Shown one piece after another: positions 7,451-15,166 of a stretch of 32,347 bases of DNA (position 1 is its first letter; the number at the start of each line of letters is the position of its first letter). The translations under genes and the position numbers were made by a program. Under the pieces are notes generated by a model that did no database searches, had not been told where the DNA came from, and saw only the letters and a program-made list of their open reading frames with translations. This DNA is from Sulfurovum sp. (GTDB lineage: Bacteria > Campylobacterota > Campylobacteria > Campylobacterales > Sulfurovaceae), in assembly GCA_020721815.1 (NCBI GenBank), contig DYMA01000008.1, positions 1 to 32,347 of the forward strand. The letters run 5' to 3'.

Positions 7451-8962
7451 CTATATCACCCCATCCATGGGCGGAATAGTTGAGGCATCAATGATTTTGA
7501 TTTCAAACTTTTTGGGTTGGGCGATATTGTAGATGGAGTTTTTGGATAGATAGAGTGATCGATTGGAGGAGATAGTGAGTGTGTTGTGTTGATACTCCAA
7601 ATCAATAATCGCATCTTTGGCATCTTCATAGAGGGCAATACTAAGGGCGTAGCAAAAATTGAGTACTTTAAAACTGCTCTTTTTGGGCAACAAATCCCTA
7701 TAGTAGCGGTAGTGAGTCGATTTTTTAACATCTTTGCCTTGCATAAGCAACAACATGGAGATAAGCACAATGGATTTGTGGCGGTATTGGTAGCTCAACT
7801 CTTGCGAAGCGATATAGAAAGCATGCTCGTTGGCGTGATAGATGGTAAGCGATTTGCCGATATTGGAGAGCTTAATAGCACTGGCTAACTCCATGGAGTA
7901 GTCTCTATCTTCATCCATCTTAAGGTTGTATCGCAATAAATTATAAAGCTTCAAAGCACTACCGATTGCATTGTCGTAACGTTTTAAGGTTTTGTCAAAG
8001 CGATCTTGCATGGAGATGATGCTAGGATTGATAGAGGCAGGGAAGCGGTAGTTGTAATTTTGGAGCAATTTGGATAAAAAAATCCCTTCACGCACCCCTA
8101 CACCGCTTGTAATCACCTCTTTTGCCTTGATTGCTTCGAGAATGGAGACAAAAATAAGTGTACCCTCACGAATAGTATCAAAGCGATCCTCCTTGAGATA
8201 GAGCCTTGCTAATCCCTCTAAATCACTGCGAATGATGGTATCAAAGTAGCTTGATTGCTCTTGAAGGGCATAACTAAAGGCGTGAAGTTTTTTAAGTGGG
8301 TAGGACTTTTTTGTCATAATGGCTTTGCTTAAGGCTCGAATAGTGCCACCCATCCCAATAGCGCTTTGATGGTGAAAATGTTCGGGAATACGTGCTATCT
8401 CTTGGTCGATAAAGTTTTGCATCTCCTCTAAGCTTTTGCCTTTGTCACGAAAAAGCTCTTTGAGACGAACACCGCCCAAATTAAGCGAGATAGTATCGAC
8501 TACCTTGCCCATCTTCATCAAAGACATATCAGCCGAACCCCCACCAATATCAATAGTAATACCGCTTTGAATAGGCAAAAGGTTAAGCGCTGCAATGGAG
8601 CCGTAAAATGCCTCTTTGCCGCCATCAATGACATCAATCTCAATGCCTATATTTGCTTTGATCCAATCAATAAACTCTTTTGCATTGGGAGCATCACGCA
8701 GTGCAGAGGTTGCTACACAATAAATATGCCCCACATCGTATTCACGAATCGTTTGCATAAAGCTATCAAGTGCTTGATAGGCACGGGTAATGCCAATGGC
8801 TTGAAGCCTCCCGCTATTTTGATAGGCTCCCTCACCAATGCGTACACGACTTTTTTGTTCGCATATAATATGAAAGCCAAATTTACTGCTGCGTTCAAAA
8901 ATCACCAAACGCGCGGAATTGGAACCAATGTCAATAACGGCCGTGTGTTTTTCCAGCTCCAT
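7451..8962 (-). CDS. Ppx/GppA-family exopolyphosphatase / pppGpp phosphohydrolase
   Basis: 503 residues. The ASKHA-fold phosphate loops are clear: AVIDIGSNSARLVIFE near residue 9, a GGKEAFYGSIAAL segment and TIDIGGGSADMSLM, followed by GMGGTIRALSKA. An HD-like helical domain makes up the C-terminal 200 residues, as in Ppx/GppA proteins. It hydrolyses terminal phosphates of polyphosphate or converts pppGpp to ppGpp; the two activities cannot be told apart by sequence here. It starts 9 bases after the ferredoxin stop and is probably cotranscribed with it. A 63-base gap separates it from pssA. Confidence 0.92.
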   Translation of the reverse strand: MELEKHTAVIDIGSNSARLVIFERSSKFGFHIICEQKSRVRIGEGAYQNSGRLQAIGITRAYQALDSFMQTIREYDVGHIYCVATSALRDAPNAKEFIDWIKANIGIEIDVIDGGKEAFYGSIAALNLLPIQSGITIDIGGGSADMSLMKMGKVVDTISLNLGGVRLKELFRDKGKSLEEMQNFIDQEIARIPEHFHHQSAIGMGGTIRALSKAIMTKKSYPLKKLHAFSYALQEQSSYFDTIIRSDLEGLARLYLKEDRFDTIREGTLIFVSILEAIKAKEVITSGVGVREGIFLSKLLQNYNYRFPASINPSIISMQDRFDKTLKRYDNAIGSALKLYNLLRYNLKMDEDRDYSMELASAIKLSNIGKSLTIYHANEHAFYIASQELSYQYRHKSIVLISMLLLMQGKDVKKSTHYRYYRDLLPKKSSFKVLNFCYALSIALYEDAKDAIIDLEYQHNTLTISSNRSLYLSKNSIYNIAQPKKFEIKIIDASTIPPMDGVI

Positions 8963-8971
8963 AAAGAGACT

Positions 8972-9223
8972 CTACTCCTCGTCTTGGAGTTGTTGAAACT
9001 TAAATTTAAGTTCATCAATCGTTTCAATATTATCAGGGTCAGGCACAATGCAATCAACGGGACATACCGCAATACACGATGGGTCATCGTAGTAACCAAC
9101 ACACTCTGTACATCTATCGGGGTCTATGATATAGATGGGATCATTTTCTTCAATTGCGTCATTGGGACACTCCTCTCTACAAGCGTCACAAGCGATACAT
9201 TCATCATTAATTAATAGAGCCAT
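8972..9223 (-). CDS. YfhL-family 2[4Fe-4S] ferredoxin
   Basis: 83 residues with two [4Fe-4S] motifs. The first is CIACDACREECP (C-x2-C-x2-C-x3-CP). The second is CTECVGYYDDPSCIAVCP, with the C-x2-C-x8-C-x3-C spacing characteristic of YfhL/Allochromatium-type ferredoxins, which have unusually low-potential clusters. The C-terminus is an acidic/glutamine-rich helix (FQQLQDEE). It is a soluble electron carrier; its redox partner is not visible nearby. ATG 9223 is preceded by GAGGATAAA. It heads the ferredoxin-gppA pair. Confidence 0.94.
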   Translation of the reverse strand: MALLINDECIACDACREECPNDAIEENDPIYIIDPDRCTECVGYYDDPSCIAVCPVDCIVPDPDNIETIDELKFKFQQLQDEE

Positions 9224-9600
9224 TTTATCCTCGGTTTTTAAAATTTTATGATTTATATCTTATCAAAGCTTATTGTTTTATTAAATCTATCAATAATATG
9301 AACGATATTTTTGCATAATGTGTAATTTTTTGAAGTTTTGAGAACAATAAAAGAGAGTATTTATCCTCTATTTGTTTTGAGTAGTCTTAATGGGAATGCG
9401 TTTAGCAAAGGGGTTAATTAATTGTCTTCAATAATCATCCATATAAGAGGCTTCTTTTGGAGTATTTATAGCCAAAAATCTGATGGTGAATTTTCCAATG
9501 CAGAAATTTTGAAGTGCATACCATCAGCTATTGAGTCTTTTGTGACTATCTTGTAACTCTTTTTGAATACACTATGAAAAAATTTCATATGGAGAGCATC
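9224..9600. other. AT-rich divergent intergenic region
   Basis: About 375 bases between the divergent ferredoxin and phoD genes; it must hold both promoters, but I cannot place a convincing -35/-10 pair. An 8-bp inverted repeat (CTGATGGT at 9480-9487, ACCATCAG at 9520-9527) has a 32-base loop. A 44-codon plus-strand frame (9422-9556) begins with TTG after AAAGGGG and contains FFWSIYSQKSDGEFSNAEIL; it has no recognisable relative and may be chance or a gene scrap. Confidence 0.45.
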
Positions 9601-11400
9601 ATGCGAGGTATGACACGACGAGAGTTTATCAAGGTTTCAGGTGCAGTGGCTTCAACCATTCTTATCTCTACAGGCTTAAGTGCTTGTGGTAGCAGTTCAA
9701 ACAATCAAGACAATCAATCGGCAATGCTTCGTGTTGCCTTTAATCACGGCGTGGCAAGTGGTGATCCTTTGGCTACTAGCGTGATTATTTGGACTCGTGT
9801 GACGCATCTTGAAGCACTCCAAAGCGATATTGAAGTCACTTTTGAAGTCGCTACCGATAAGGCGTTTGCAAACCTTGTCCATAGCGGCATCTACACCGCC
9901 AACCAAACCAGTGATTTTACCGTCAAAGTCGATGCGCAAAATCTTCAAGCAGGTACAACCTACTACTATCGATTTAGCTCCAACGGCGTAATTTCACCCA
10001 TTGGCAAAACCAAAACACTCCCTATCGACAATCCAGAACAAATCAAAATGGCACTCTTTACCTGCGCTAATTACCCCAATGGATATTTCAATGTCTATAC
10101 CGAGGCAGCCAAAATAGAAGATTTGGACGTAACGCTTCATTTGGGGGATTATATCTACGAATACGGGATGTACGAAAACGATGATTTTGATGCCAAAGTA
10201 CCCGCCTATGCGACCTCCAAAGCCGTTGCAATTGGCAGAGAATTACCCCAAGACAACAACAAAGAGCTACTTTTACTCGAAGATTACCGCAAACGTTACG
10301 CACTCTACCATACCGATAGCGGCACACAAGCCATTCATGCAGCAGCTCCTATGATAGTAGTATGGGATGACCATGAAGTAGCCAATGACACCTACAAAGA
10401 GGGGGCTCAGAATCATGATGAGAGCGAGGGAGATTTTGCTCAGCGTACGCAAGATGCTCTACAAGCCTATTTTGAGTGGCTACCCATTCGTACTATTGAG
10501 GACAAAAAAGCTATCTATCGTCGTTTTGATTTTGGAGGATTGGTATCGCTTTATATGCTTGAAACCCGTCTCTTTGGGAGAGATAAGCAGCTTAGCTACA
10601 GCAGCTATTTTGATGCCCAAGGCAACTTTGATGCACAAACCTTTCAAAGCGACATTGGAAGCCCCACACGCACCATGCTAGGGGCTACTCAATTGGAGTG
10701 GTTGCAACAACAAATGGCAACCTCAAACGCCACATGGCAACTGCTAGGACAACAAGTATTGATGGGCAAAATGTACCTACCTTCCGAATTGCTTATGGTC
10801 ATTGGAGGGCTTGATGGTGCGACAGGCGAAACCAAAACGGCACTTTTGACCCAACTCAATGCACTTTTGGGTGAGCTTGTCACTATCAAAACACGAATGT
10901 TGCAACAAGATGCGACACTAACCCAAGAGGAAATAGCACGCGTCACTACCGTACTTCCTTACAATTTGGATGCGTGGGATGGGTATTTTATGGAGCGTGA
11001 GACGATTTTTGGCACAGCTAAGGCGTTGGGCAAAAAGCTTGTCGTAGTAGCAGGAGATACCCATAATGCGTGGGCTAATAATCTTAGAGACTACAAGGGT
11101 GAAGTTATCGGAGTCGAGTTTGCTACCCCTTCCGTTACCTCTCCAGGGCTTGAAGAGTATGCGGGATTGAGCGATGTTATGATGGCGGGACAGTTTGAGG
11201 GAGCGATTGATTTGCTCATCGATGACCTCAAATACCTTAATGCTTACGATAGAGGCTTTATGACGCTCACCTTTGATGCTGCGCAAGTAAGTGCCAATTG
11301 GTACTATGTAAACGGTTGCGACTCCACAGAATATAGCCTAAACGCTCATAGAGCCAAGACTATCACAGTAGCCAACACTACAGGAGCTTTGAGTATTTAG
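9601..11400 (+). CDS. phoD: PhoD-family alkaline phosphatase, Tat-exported lipoprotein
   Basis: About 599 residues. The N-terminus carries a twin-arginine motif (TRREFIK) then a hydrophobic stretch ending in the lipobox LSAC, so the folded enzyme should be exported by Tat and lipidated at Cys29. A PhoD N-terminal beta domain (about residues 45-145, VASGDPLATSVIIWTRV) precedes the metallophosphatase domain with HLGDYIYEYG, VWDDHEVANDTY and VVAGDTHNAW supplying metal ligands. PhoD enzymes hydrolyse phosphomonoesters and diesters using Ca and Fe. The ORF track starts at 9574; I prefer ATG 9601, six bases after GGAG, which leaves the Tat signal near the N-terminus. It is monocistronic: a divergent gene lies upstream and a new promoter downstream. 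No Pho box was recognised. Confidence 0.9.
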   Translation: MRGMTRREFIKVSGAVASTILISTGLSACGSSSNNQDNQSAMLRVAFNHGVASGDPLATSVIIWTRVTHLEALQSDIEVTFEVATDKAFANLVHSGIYTANQTSDFTVKVDAQNLQAGTTYYYRFSSNGVISPIGKTKTLPIDNPEQIKMALFTCANYPNGYFNVYTEAAKIEDLDVTLHLGDYIYEYGMYENDDFDAKVPAYATSKAVAIGRELPQDNNKELLLLEDYRKRYALYHTDSGTQAIHAAAPMIVVWDDHEVANDTYKEGAQNHDESEGDFAQRTQDALQAYFEWLPIRTIEDKKAIYRRFDFGGLVSLYMLETRLFGRDKQLSYSSYFDAQGNFDAQTFQSDIGSPTRTMLGATQLEWLQQQMATSNATWQLLGQQVLMGKMYLPSELLMVIGGLDGATGETKTALLTQLNALLGELVTIKTRMLQQDATLTQEEIARVTTVLPYNLDAWDGYFMERETIFGTAKALGKKLVVVAGDTHNAWANNLRDYKGEVIGVEFATPSVTSPGLEEYAGLSDVMMAGQFEGAIDLLIDDLKYLNAYDRGFMTLTFDAAQVSANWYYVNGCDSTEYSLNAHRAKTITVANTTGALSI

Positions 11401-11466
11401 GAGTGCTTCTTGCACTTCTTAAGAGAAAAGTGCTAAATATAAAACTTTTTATTGATAAATATATGA

Positions 11467-11472
11467 TATAAT
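11467..11472 (+). promoter_or_regulatory. -10 promoter element before the CNNM leader
   Basis: A perfect TATAAT (in TATGATATAATC) lies 40 bases before the leader ORF start. The -35 region is only AT-rich, which is common in Campylobacterota. It sits after phoD and would give the CNNM gene its own transcript. Confidence 0.55.
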
Positions 11473-11506
11473 CTTCCCTAATAATTTTGTAAAGGATTAA
11501 GAAAAA

Positions 11507-11572
11507 ATGAGTTCATCCAACTCTTATAATAGGCGTACCTCAACTCTTGCTGTTGTGAGGTACGCACAATGA
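11507..11572 (+). CDS. 21-codon leader ORF coupled to the CNNM gene
   Basis: ATG 11507 follows AAAGGA (about 10 bases) and encodes MSSSNSYNRRTSTLAVVRYA plus Q. Its TGA (11570-11572) overlaps the CNNM start ATG (11569) as ATGA. The last third lies in a perfect hairpin that also contains the CNNM Shine-Dalgarno. Ribosomes translating the leader would open this hairpin, so a role as a regulatory leader peptide is likely. The short serine/arginine-rich peptide has no recognisable function of its own. Confidence 0.5.
   Translation: MSSSNSYNRRTSTLAVVRYAQ
11533..11565 (+). promoter_or_regulatory. 10-bp perfect hairpin sequestering the CNNM ribosome-binding site
   Basis: GCGTACCTCA (11533-11542) pairs perfectly with TGAGGTACGC (11556-11565) around a 13-base loop. 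The right arm contains GAGG, the best Shine-Dalgarno for the ATG at 11569, so the folded form should block initiation. The left arm lies within the leader ORF. I do not recognise a named riboswitch, and there is no U-tract after the stem, so translational rather than transcriptional control is favoured. Confidence 0.68.
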
Positions 11573-12654
11573 CCCTGTTGCTCACGTATCTATTTGCTGC
11601 ACTGTTTATCTCCTTTTTGTGTTCGGTTCTTGAGGCTGTTTTACTCTCTAGTACCTCTTCTTATATTGAAACTTTGGCAAAAGATGGCGATACCAAAACC
11701 TCTAAAATGCTAAAAGACCTAAAGTCCAATATTGACAAACCCATATCTTCCATCTTGACCCTCAACACGTTTGCTCATACCATGGGAGCCGCAGGTGTAG
11801 GCGCACAAGCCCAAATTTTATTTGGCAATGAGTGGCAAGCTTTGATTGCTTTTATCTTGACACTACTCATTCTTTATTTTTCAGAGATTATCCCCAAAAC
11901 AATCGGTGCAATTTATTGGAAAAGCCTTTTGATTCCAGCGGCTTATATCATATCGTTTATGATTAAAGTTACTTATCCTTTGGTTTGGTTTTCGGGTTTA
12001 ATAACGAGCTACATCTCAAAAGGCAAAAAAGATGAAATCAATTTTTCAAGAGATGAGATTATGGCGGTTGTTACTATGGGTGAAAAAGAGGGTTCTATCC
12101 AATCCAAAGAGAGCCTTTTGATAGAAAATCTCTTAAAACTCAAAAACATAAAAACAAAAGCGATTATGACACCCAGAAGTGTCGTTTTTGCACTCAATGC
12201 CGATATTACCGTCCAAGAAGCTATCGAAGATGATAAAATGTACATTCACTCAAGAATACCCATCTACAACGAATCCATTGATGATATTATAGGCGTTGTC
12301 TTTAATCAAACAATTTTGGAAGAGAGTGTTGAAGAGAGAGACCAAACGCTTCTAAGAGACATTACCGTTGCGGTTCATAAGATTTCAGAAAATGTTCCCG
12401 TTTCGGTACTCATAGATCTGTTTGTCAAAAGAAAAACTCACCTATTTGTCGTTCACGATAGCTACGGACAAACCAGTGGCGTTGTGACACTCGAAGATGC
12501 GATAGAGACGCTTTTGGGCGTAGAGATAGTCGATGAGATGGATGAAGTTGAAGATATGCAAGTTTTAGCAAAAGACAAAAGCAAACGATTTCAAGATAAG
12601 CTATTGGTCGAAAAGAAAAGATTGCAAAATTTAGATTCATCGAAAAAAAATTAA
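11569..12654 (+). CDS. CNNM/HlyC-CorC-family membrane protein with CBS pair
   Basis: 361 residues. The N-terminal half is a DUF21/CNNM transmembrane domain with about four hydrophobic segments, including [12 protein letters not shown]-type and [14 protein letters not shown] motifs typical of the family. A tandem CBS (Bateman) module follows from about residue 195 to 315 ([67 protein letters not shown]). A charged tail ends the protein, and the C-terminal CorC_HlyC domain of longer relatives is missing. CNNM/CorC proteins take part in divalent cation (Mg, Co) export or homeostasis, with ATP binding to the CBS pair. The start overlaps the stop of a leader ORF. nfo follows 43 bases later. Confidence 0.88.
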   Translation: MTLLLTYLFAALFISFLCSVLEAVLLSSTSSYIETLAKDGDTKTSKMLKDLKSNIDKPISSILTLNTFAHTMGAAGVGAQAQILFGNEWQALIAFILTLLILYFSEIIPKTIGAIYWKSLLIPAAYIISFMIKVTYPLVWFSGLITSYISKGKKDEINFSRDEIMAVVTMGEKEGSIQSKESLLIENLLKLKNIKTKAIMTPRSVVFALNADITVQEAIEDDKMYIHSRIPIYNESIDDIIGVVFNQTILEESVEERDQTLLRDITVAVHKISENVPVSVLIDLFVKRKTHLFVVHDSYGQTSGVVTLEDAIETLLGVEIVDEMDEVEDMQVLAKDKSKRFQDKLLVEKKRLQNLDSSKKN

Positions 12655-12697
12655 CATTTGTTGCACACTTAACAATTATCTCTCAAAAAGGAACGCA

Positions 12698-13588
12698 ATG
12701 AAATTTGTAGGAGCGCACGTAAGCAGTAGTGGCGGAGTCGATAACGCACCGTTAAACGCCATGGAGATAGGAGCAAAAGCCTTTGCACTCTTTACCAAAA
12801 ACCAACGCCAATGGGTTGCCAAACCACTTGAAAGCAAGACTATTGATAAGTTTTTGGCAAATCTTGAAAAGAGCGGAATTTTGCCCAAACATATTTTGCC
12901 TCACGATAGCTATTTGATCAATCTAGGACACCCAGAGAGAGAGCAACTCGAAAAATCACGCCACGCTTTTATCGATGAGTTGCAACGTTGCCAACTTTTG
13001 GGGCTTGATAGACTCAATTTTCACCCTGGTAGCCATTTGGTCAAACTATCCAAAAAAGAGCCTCACTACGCTCAAATGCTGCAAGAGGCAGAGAACGGTT
13101 GCCTTGAAGTTATAGCTGATTCGATGAATAGAGCCATTGAGGCGACGAAAGACTCCCATGTCAAACTTGTCATTGAAAACACCGCAGGACAAGGGAGCAA
13201 TTTGGGTTATAAGTTTGAACATCTAGCCAAACTCATTGAACTAGTCGAAGATAAAAGCCGTGTGGGAGTCTGCCTCGATACCTGCCACACTTTTACTTCA
13301 GGGTACGATTTACGCACCCGTGAGGCGTACGATGCTACCATGGCAGAGTTTGAGAAACTAGTAGGATTTGAGTATCTAATGGGAATGCACATCAACGACT
13401 CCAAACCCGCCCTTGGCTCACGCGTCGATAGACACCACTCACTAGGTCAAGGTGAAATTGGTTGGGATACCTTTGGATTTATTATGAACGATAGTCGCAT
13501 GAATGATATACCTTTGATACTCGAAACCATTGATGAGTCTATTTGGGCAAAAGAGATTGAGGATTTGTATCATTTGATAGAGAAGTAG
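12698..13588 (+). CDS. nfo: endonuclease IV (AP endonuclease)
   Basis: 296 residues, typical for Nfo. It begins [17 protein letters not shown] and shows the family signatures [18 protein letters not shown] and [21 protein letters not shown], which together with the IENTAGQG segment supply the histidines, aspartates and glutamates of the tri-zinc centre in a TIM barrel. It cleaves DNA 5' to abasic sites in base excision repair and can remove 3' blocks. The start ATG has AAAAGGA about 6 bases upstream. It probably shares a transcript with the CNNM gene and ends at a rho-independent terminator. Confidence 0.96.
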   Translation: MKFVGAHVSSSGGVDNAPLNAMEIGAKAFALFTKNQRQWVAKPLESKTIDKFLANLEKSGILPKHILPHDSYLINLGHPEREQLEKSRHAFIDELQRCQLLGLDRLNFHPGSHLVKLSKKEPHYAQMLQEAENGCLEVIADSMNRAIEATKDSHVKLVIENTAGQGSNLGYKFEHLAKLIELVEDKSRVGVCLDTCHTFTSGYDLRTREAYDATMAEFEKLVGFEYLMGMHINDSKPALGSRVDRHHSLGQGEIGWDTFGFIMNDSRMNDIPLILETIDESIWAKEIEDLYHLIEK

Positions 13589-13605
13589 CTCAAAGGCTAC
13601 TTTTT
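13583..13605 (+). terminator. rho-independent terminator overlapping the nfo stop
   Basis: AAGTAGC and GCTACTT form a 7-bp stem with a 6-base loop, followed by a run of T (13601-13605). The stem contains the nfo TAG on one side and the TAG of the convergent S8 peptidase gene on the other, so the same 20 bases serve the 3' ends of both genes. Confidence 0.72.
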
Positions 13606-14718
13606 ATACTCCCTAGCAGCCAATACCGCTTTGTGGGCATCGATTTTGCCGTAGGCGTATTTGCGGTTCCATCCTGCGATGTACTCTACGCCTCCTATCT
13701 TTTGGGCGTTGGTGATGATGATTTCACGCACCTCTTTGGGCGTAAGGCTGGGATTGACGCTAAGCATCAAGGCTACTACACCCGAGACAATAGGAGCCGA
13801 TGCTGATGTACCCGAAAAAAAGGTGTATCCATCCTCCAATATCCCCTCATGCAAACCCATCCGATGCGTTCCATAATCATCGGTTGCCACGATACCGATA
13901 TACTCACCCGCAGGTGCTAAAATATCAATACTATCGCCGTAGCTTGAGTAGGAGGAGCGAGTGTTTGATTCGCTACTCGACCCTGCTCCCAAAACAAAAG
14001 CCAATTCAGACTCATCATCAATACCGTAGCGATCCAAACTCAAACCGTCGTTACCCGAAGCAAACACCACGACAATACCCTCATCGTAAAGCTCTTTGAT
14101 TTTGTGAGCAACAGCGTCGGAGACATTATTGGTACCCCAACTGCAATTAATCACTCTAGCACCGCTCTTTTGGGCATATTCAAAGGCTTTGAGCGTATCG
14201 GCATCGGTAGTGAGTTGGCTATCTTGAATCAACACAATTTTTGCTTTGGGAGCGACTCCTATTGTGCCTACACTGTTGGAAACAGCCGCTACAATACCTG
14301 CAACAGCGCTCCCGTGCGTACTAAGCCCCTCGGTTGAAATTTCACTGTTCTCATTGACGACACTGTAGGTTAAAACGATATTATCTTTTAAATCCTCATG
14401 ATTGACATCAAATCCATTGTCGATAATAGCAATCAACACCCCCTCTCCTTTGGTAATCTCCCACGCTTTGGCGACATTGGCTGAAGAGTCTTGGGTAATA
14501 GCGTAGTTGTATCCAAAGGTGCGATTGGTGGGTGCTTCGATATGCCATAGGTATTGTCGGTAGGGGTCTTGCAGCTTAGCCACCTTGCCATCATACAACA
14601 AAGAGCTATCAACAAGAGGTTTTGGGGTTGTGTTGGCATCAAGAGAGGTTGTACCGCCTCCGCCTCCACAAGCGACCAGTCCAAAAGCCAAAAAGAGCGT
14701 ATAGGCTAGATTCTTCAT
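13597..14718 (-). CDS. subtilisin-like (S8) serine protease lipoprotein
   Basis: 373 residues. A signal peptide ends in the lipobox LVAC (Cys17), followed by glycine-rich linker. The S8 catalytic triad is complete: Asp100 in IAIIDNGFDVNHEDL, His135 in STHGSAVAGI and Ser305 in FFSGTSASAPIVSG, with the oxyanion-hole Asn223 in ASGNDG. It should be an envelope protease facing periplasm or cell surface. Only about 70 residues separate the lipid anchor from the catalytic domain, too little for a normal I9/fervidolysin-type propeptide. The gene upstream seems to encode one and overlaps the start by ATGA. The 3' end is convergent with nfo. Confidence 0.9.
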   Translation of the reverse strand: MKNLAYTLFLAFGLVACGGGGGTTSLDANTTPKPLVDSSLLYDGKVAKLQDPYRQYLWHIEAPTNRTFGYNYAITQDSSANVAKAWEITKGEGVLIAIIDNGFDVNHEDLKDNIVLTYSVVNENSEISTEGLSTHGSAVAGIVAAVSNSVGTIGVAPKAKIVLIQDSQLTTDADTLKAFEYAQKSGARVINCSWGTNNVSDAVAHKIKELYDEGIVVVFASGNDGLSLDRYGIDDESELAFVLGAGSSSESNTRSSYSSYGDSIDILAPAGEYIGIVATDDYGTHRMGLHEGILEDGYTFFSGTSASAPIVSGVVALMLSVNPSLTPKEVREIIITNAQKIGGVEYIAGWNRKYAYGKIDAHKAVLAAREYKK

Positions 14719-15089
14719 CGTGTTTGTTTGGCTTTGATAAAATTGGGATGGGCAGATGTAACGCCCTCTTCATGATAGATTAAAGCGGCGATTTCAAAAA
14801 CCCTATCCCTTGGGGTCACTTTGCATCGATAAAAACGGTTGCCTATCTTTTCAACGACATCAATAGGATATTTTGCAACCAGTGCATCAATATTTTGCGT
14901 TTCAATAATAATCTCATCGCCTACTCCCACGGTTCTATTGTGTTCATCCACAAAGGTATCAACCGACAAATGCGAACGTAAAGAGGTCTCTTGTTTGGTG
15001 AGATATACTTTTTGAGCGTTTTGGTAGTAGAAAGTTTGCGGATATAAAAACGAGGAGAGCATCAAAAGAGGAAATATCTTTTTTCTCAT
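14715..15089 (-). CDS. secreted propeptide-like protein paired with the S8 protease
   Basis: 124 residues with a signal peptide (MRKKIFPLLMLSSFLYP). The rest, with two central VDxxV-like strands and the end VFEIAALIYHEEGVTSAHPN, resembles the C-terminal part of subtilisin N-terminal propeptides, which usually read 'xxxANxLYEdpxVxxAhPnF' just before the catalytic domain. Here it is a separate protein whose stop overlaps the S8 gene by ATGA. It may fold or inhibit the protease in trans. The family call rests on this short pattern and gene order. A five-codon mini-ORF overlaps its start. Confidence 0.62.
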   Translation of the reverse strand: MRKKIFPLLMLSSFLYPQTFYYQNAQKVYLTKQETSLRSHLSVDTFVDEHNRTVGVGDEIIIETQNIDALVAKYPIDVVEKIGNRFYRCKVTPRDRVFEIAALIYHEEGVTSAHPNFIKAKQTR

Positions 15090-15143
15090 AATTGTTCTTT
15101 CATTGTATTAGTCTCCTTTGCAAGAAGCAAAGCCCCTTGCAAA
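15086..15143 (-). promoter_or_regulatory. hairpin, strong RBS and 5-codon mini-ORF before the S8 pair
   Basis: On the minus strand TTTGCAAG pairs perfectly with CTTGCAAA (15117-15124 and 15136-15143 on the plus strand) and the 3' arm runs into AAAGGAG. Nine bases on, an ATG (15101-15103) opens the mini-ORF MKEQL, whose TGA overlaps the ATG of the propeptide-like gene. The strong ribosome site therefore serves the mini-ORF, and the real gene depends on re-initiation. The region also lies just after bamA. Confidence 0.45.
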
Positions 15144-15166
15144 TTCACCTTTATGATTTTGAGGGG

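Noticed and set aside
8567-9214. 215-aa plus-strand ORF
   Set aside because: Antisense across the gppA start and the ferredoxin gene, both with clear motifs.
11412-11433. GCACTT/AAGTGC stem after phoD as terminator
   Set aside because: The stem is short and the T run begins too far away (about 11 bases); too weak to call.
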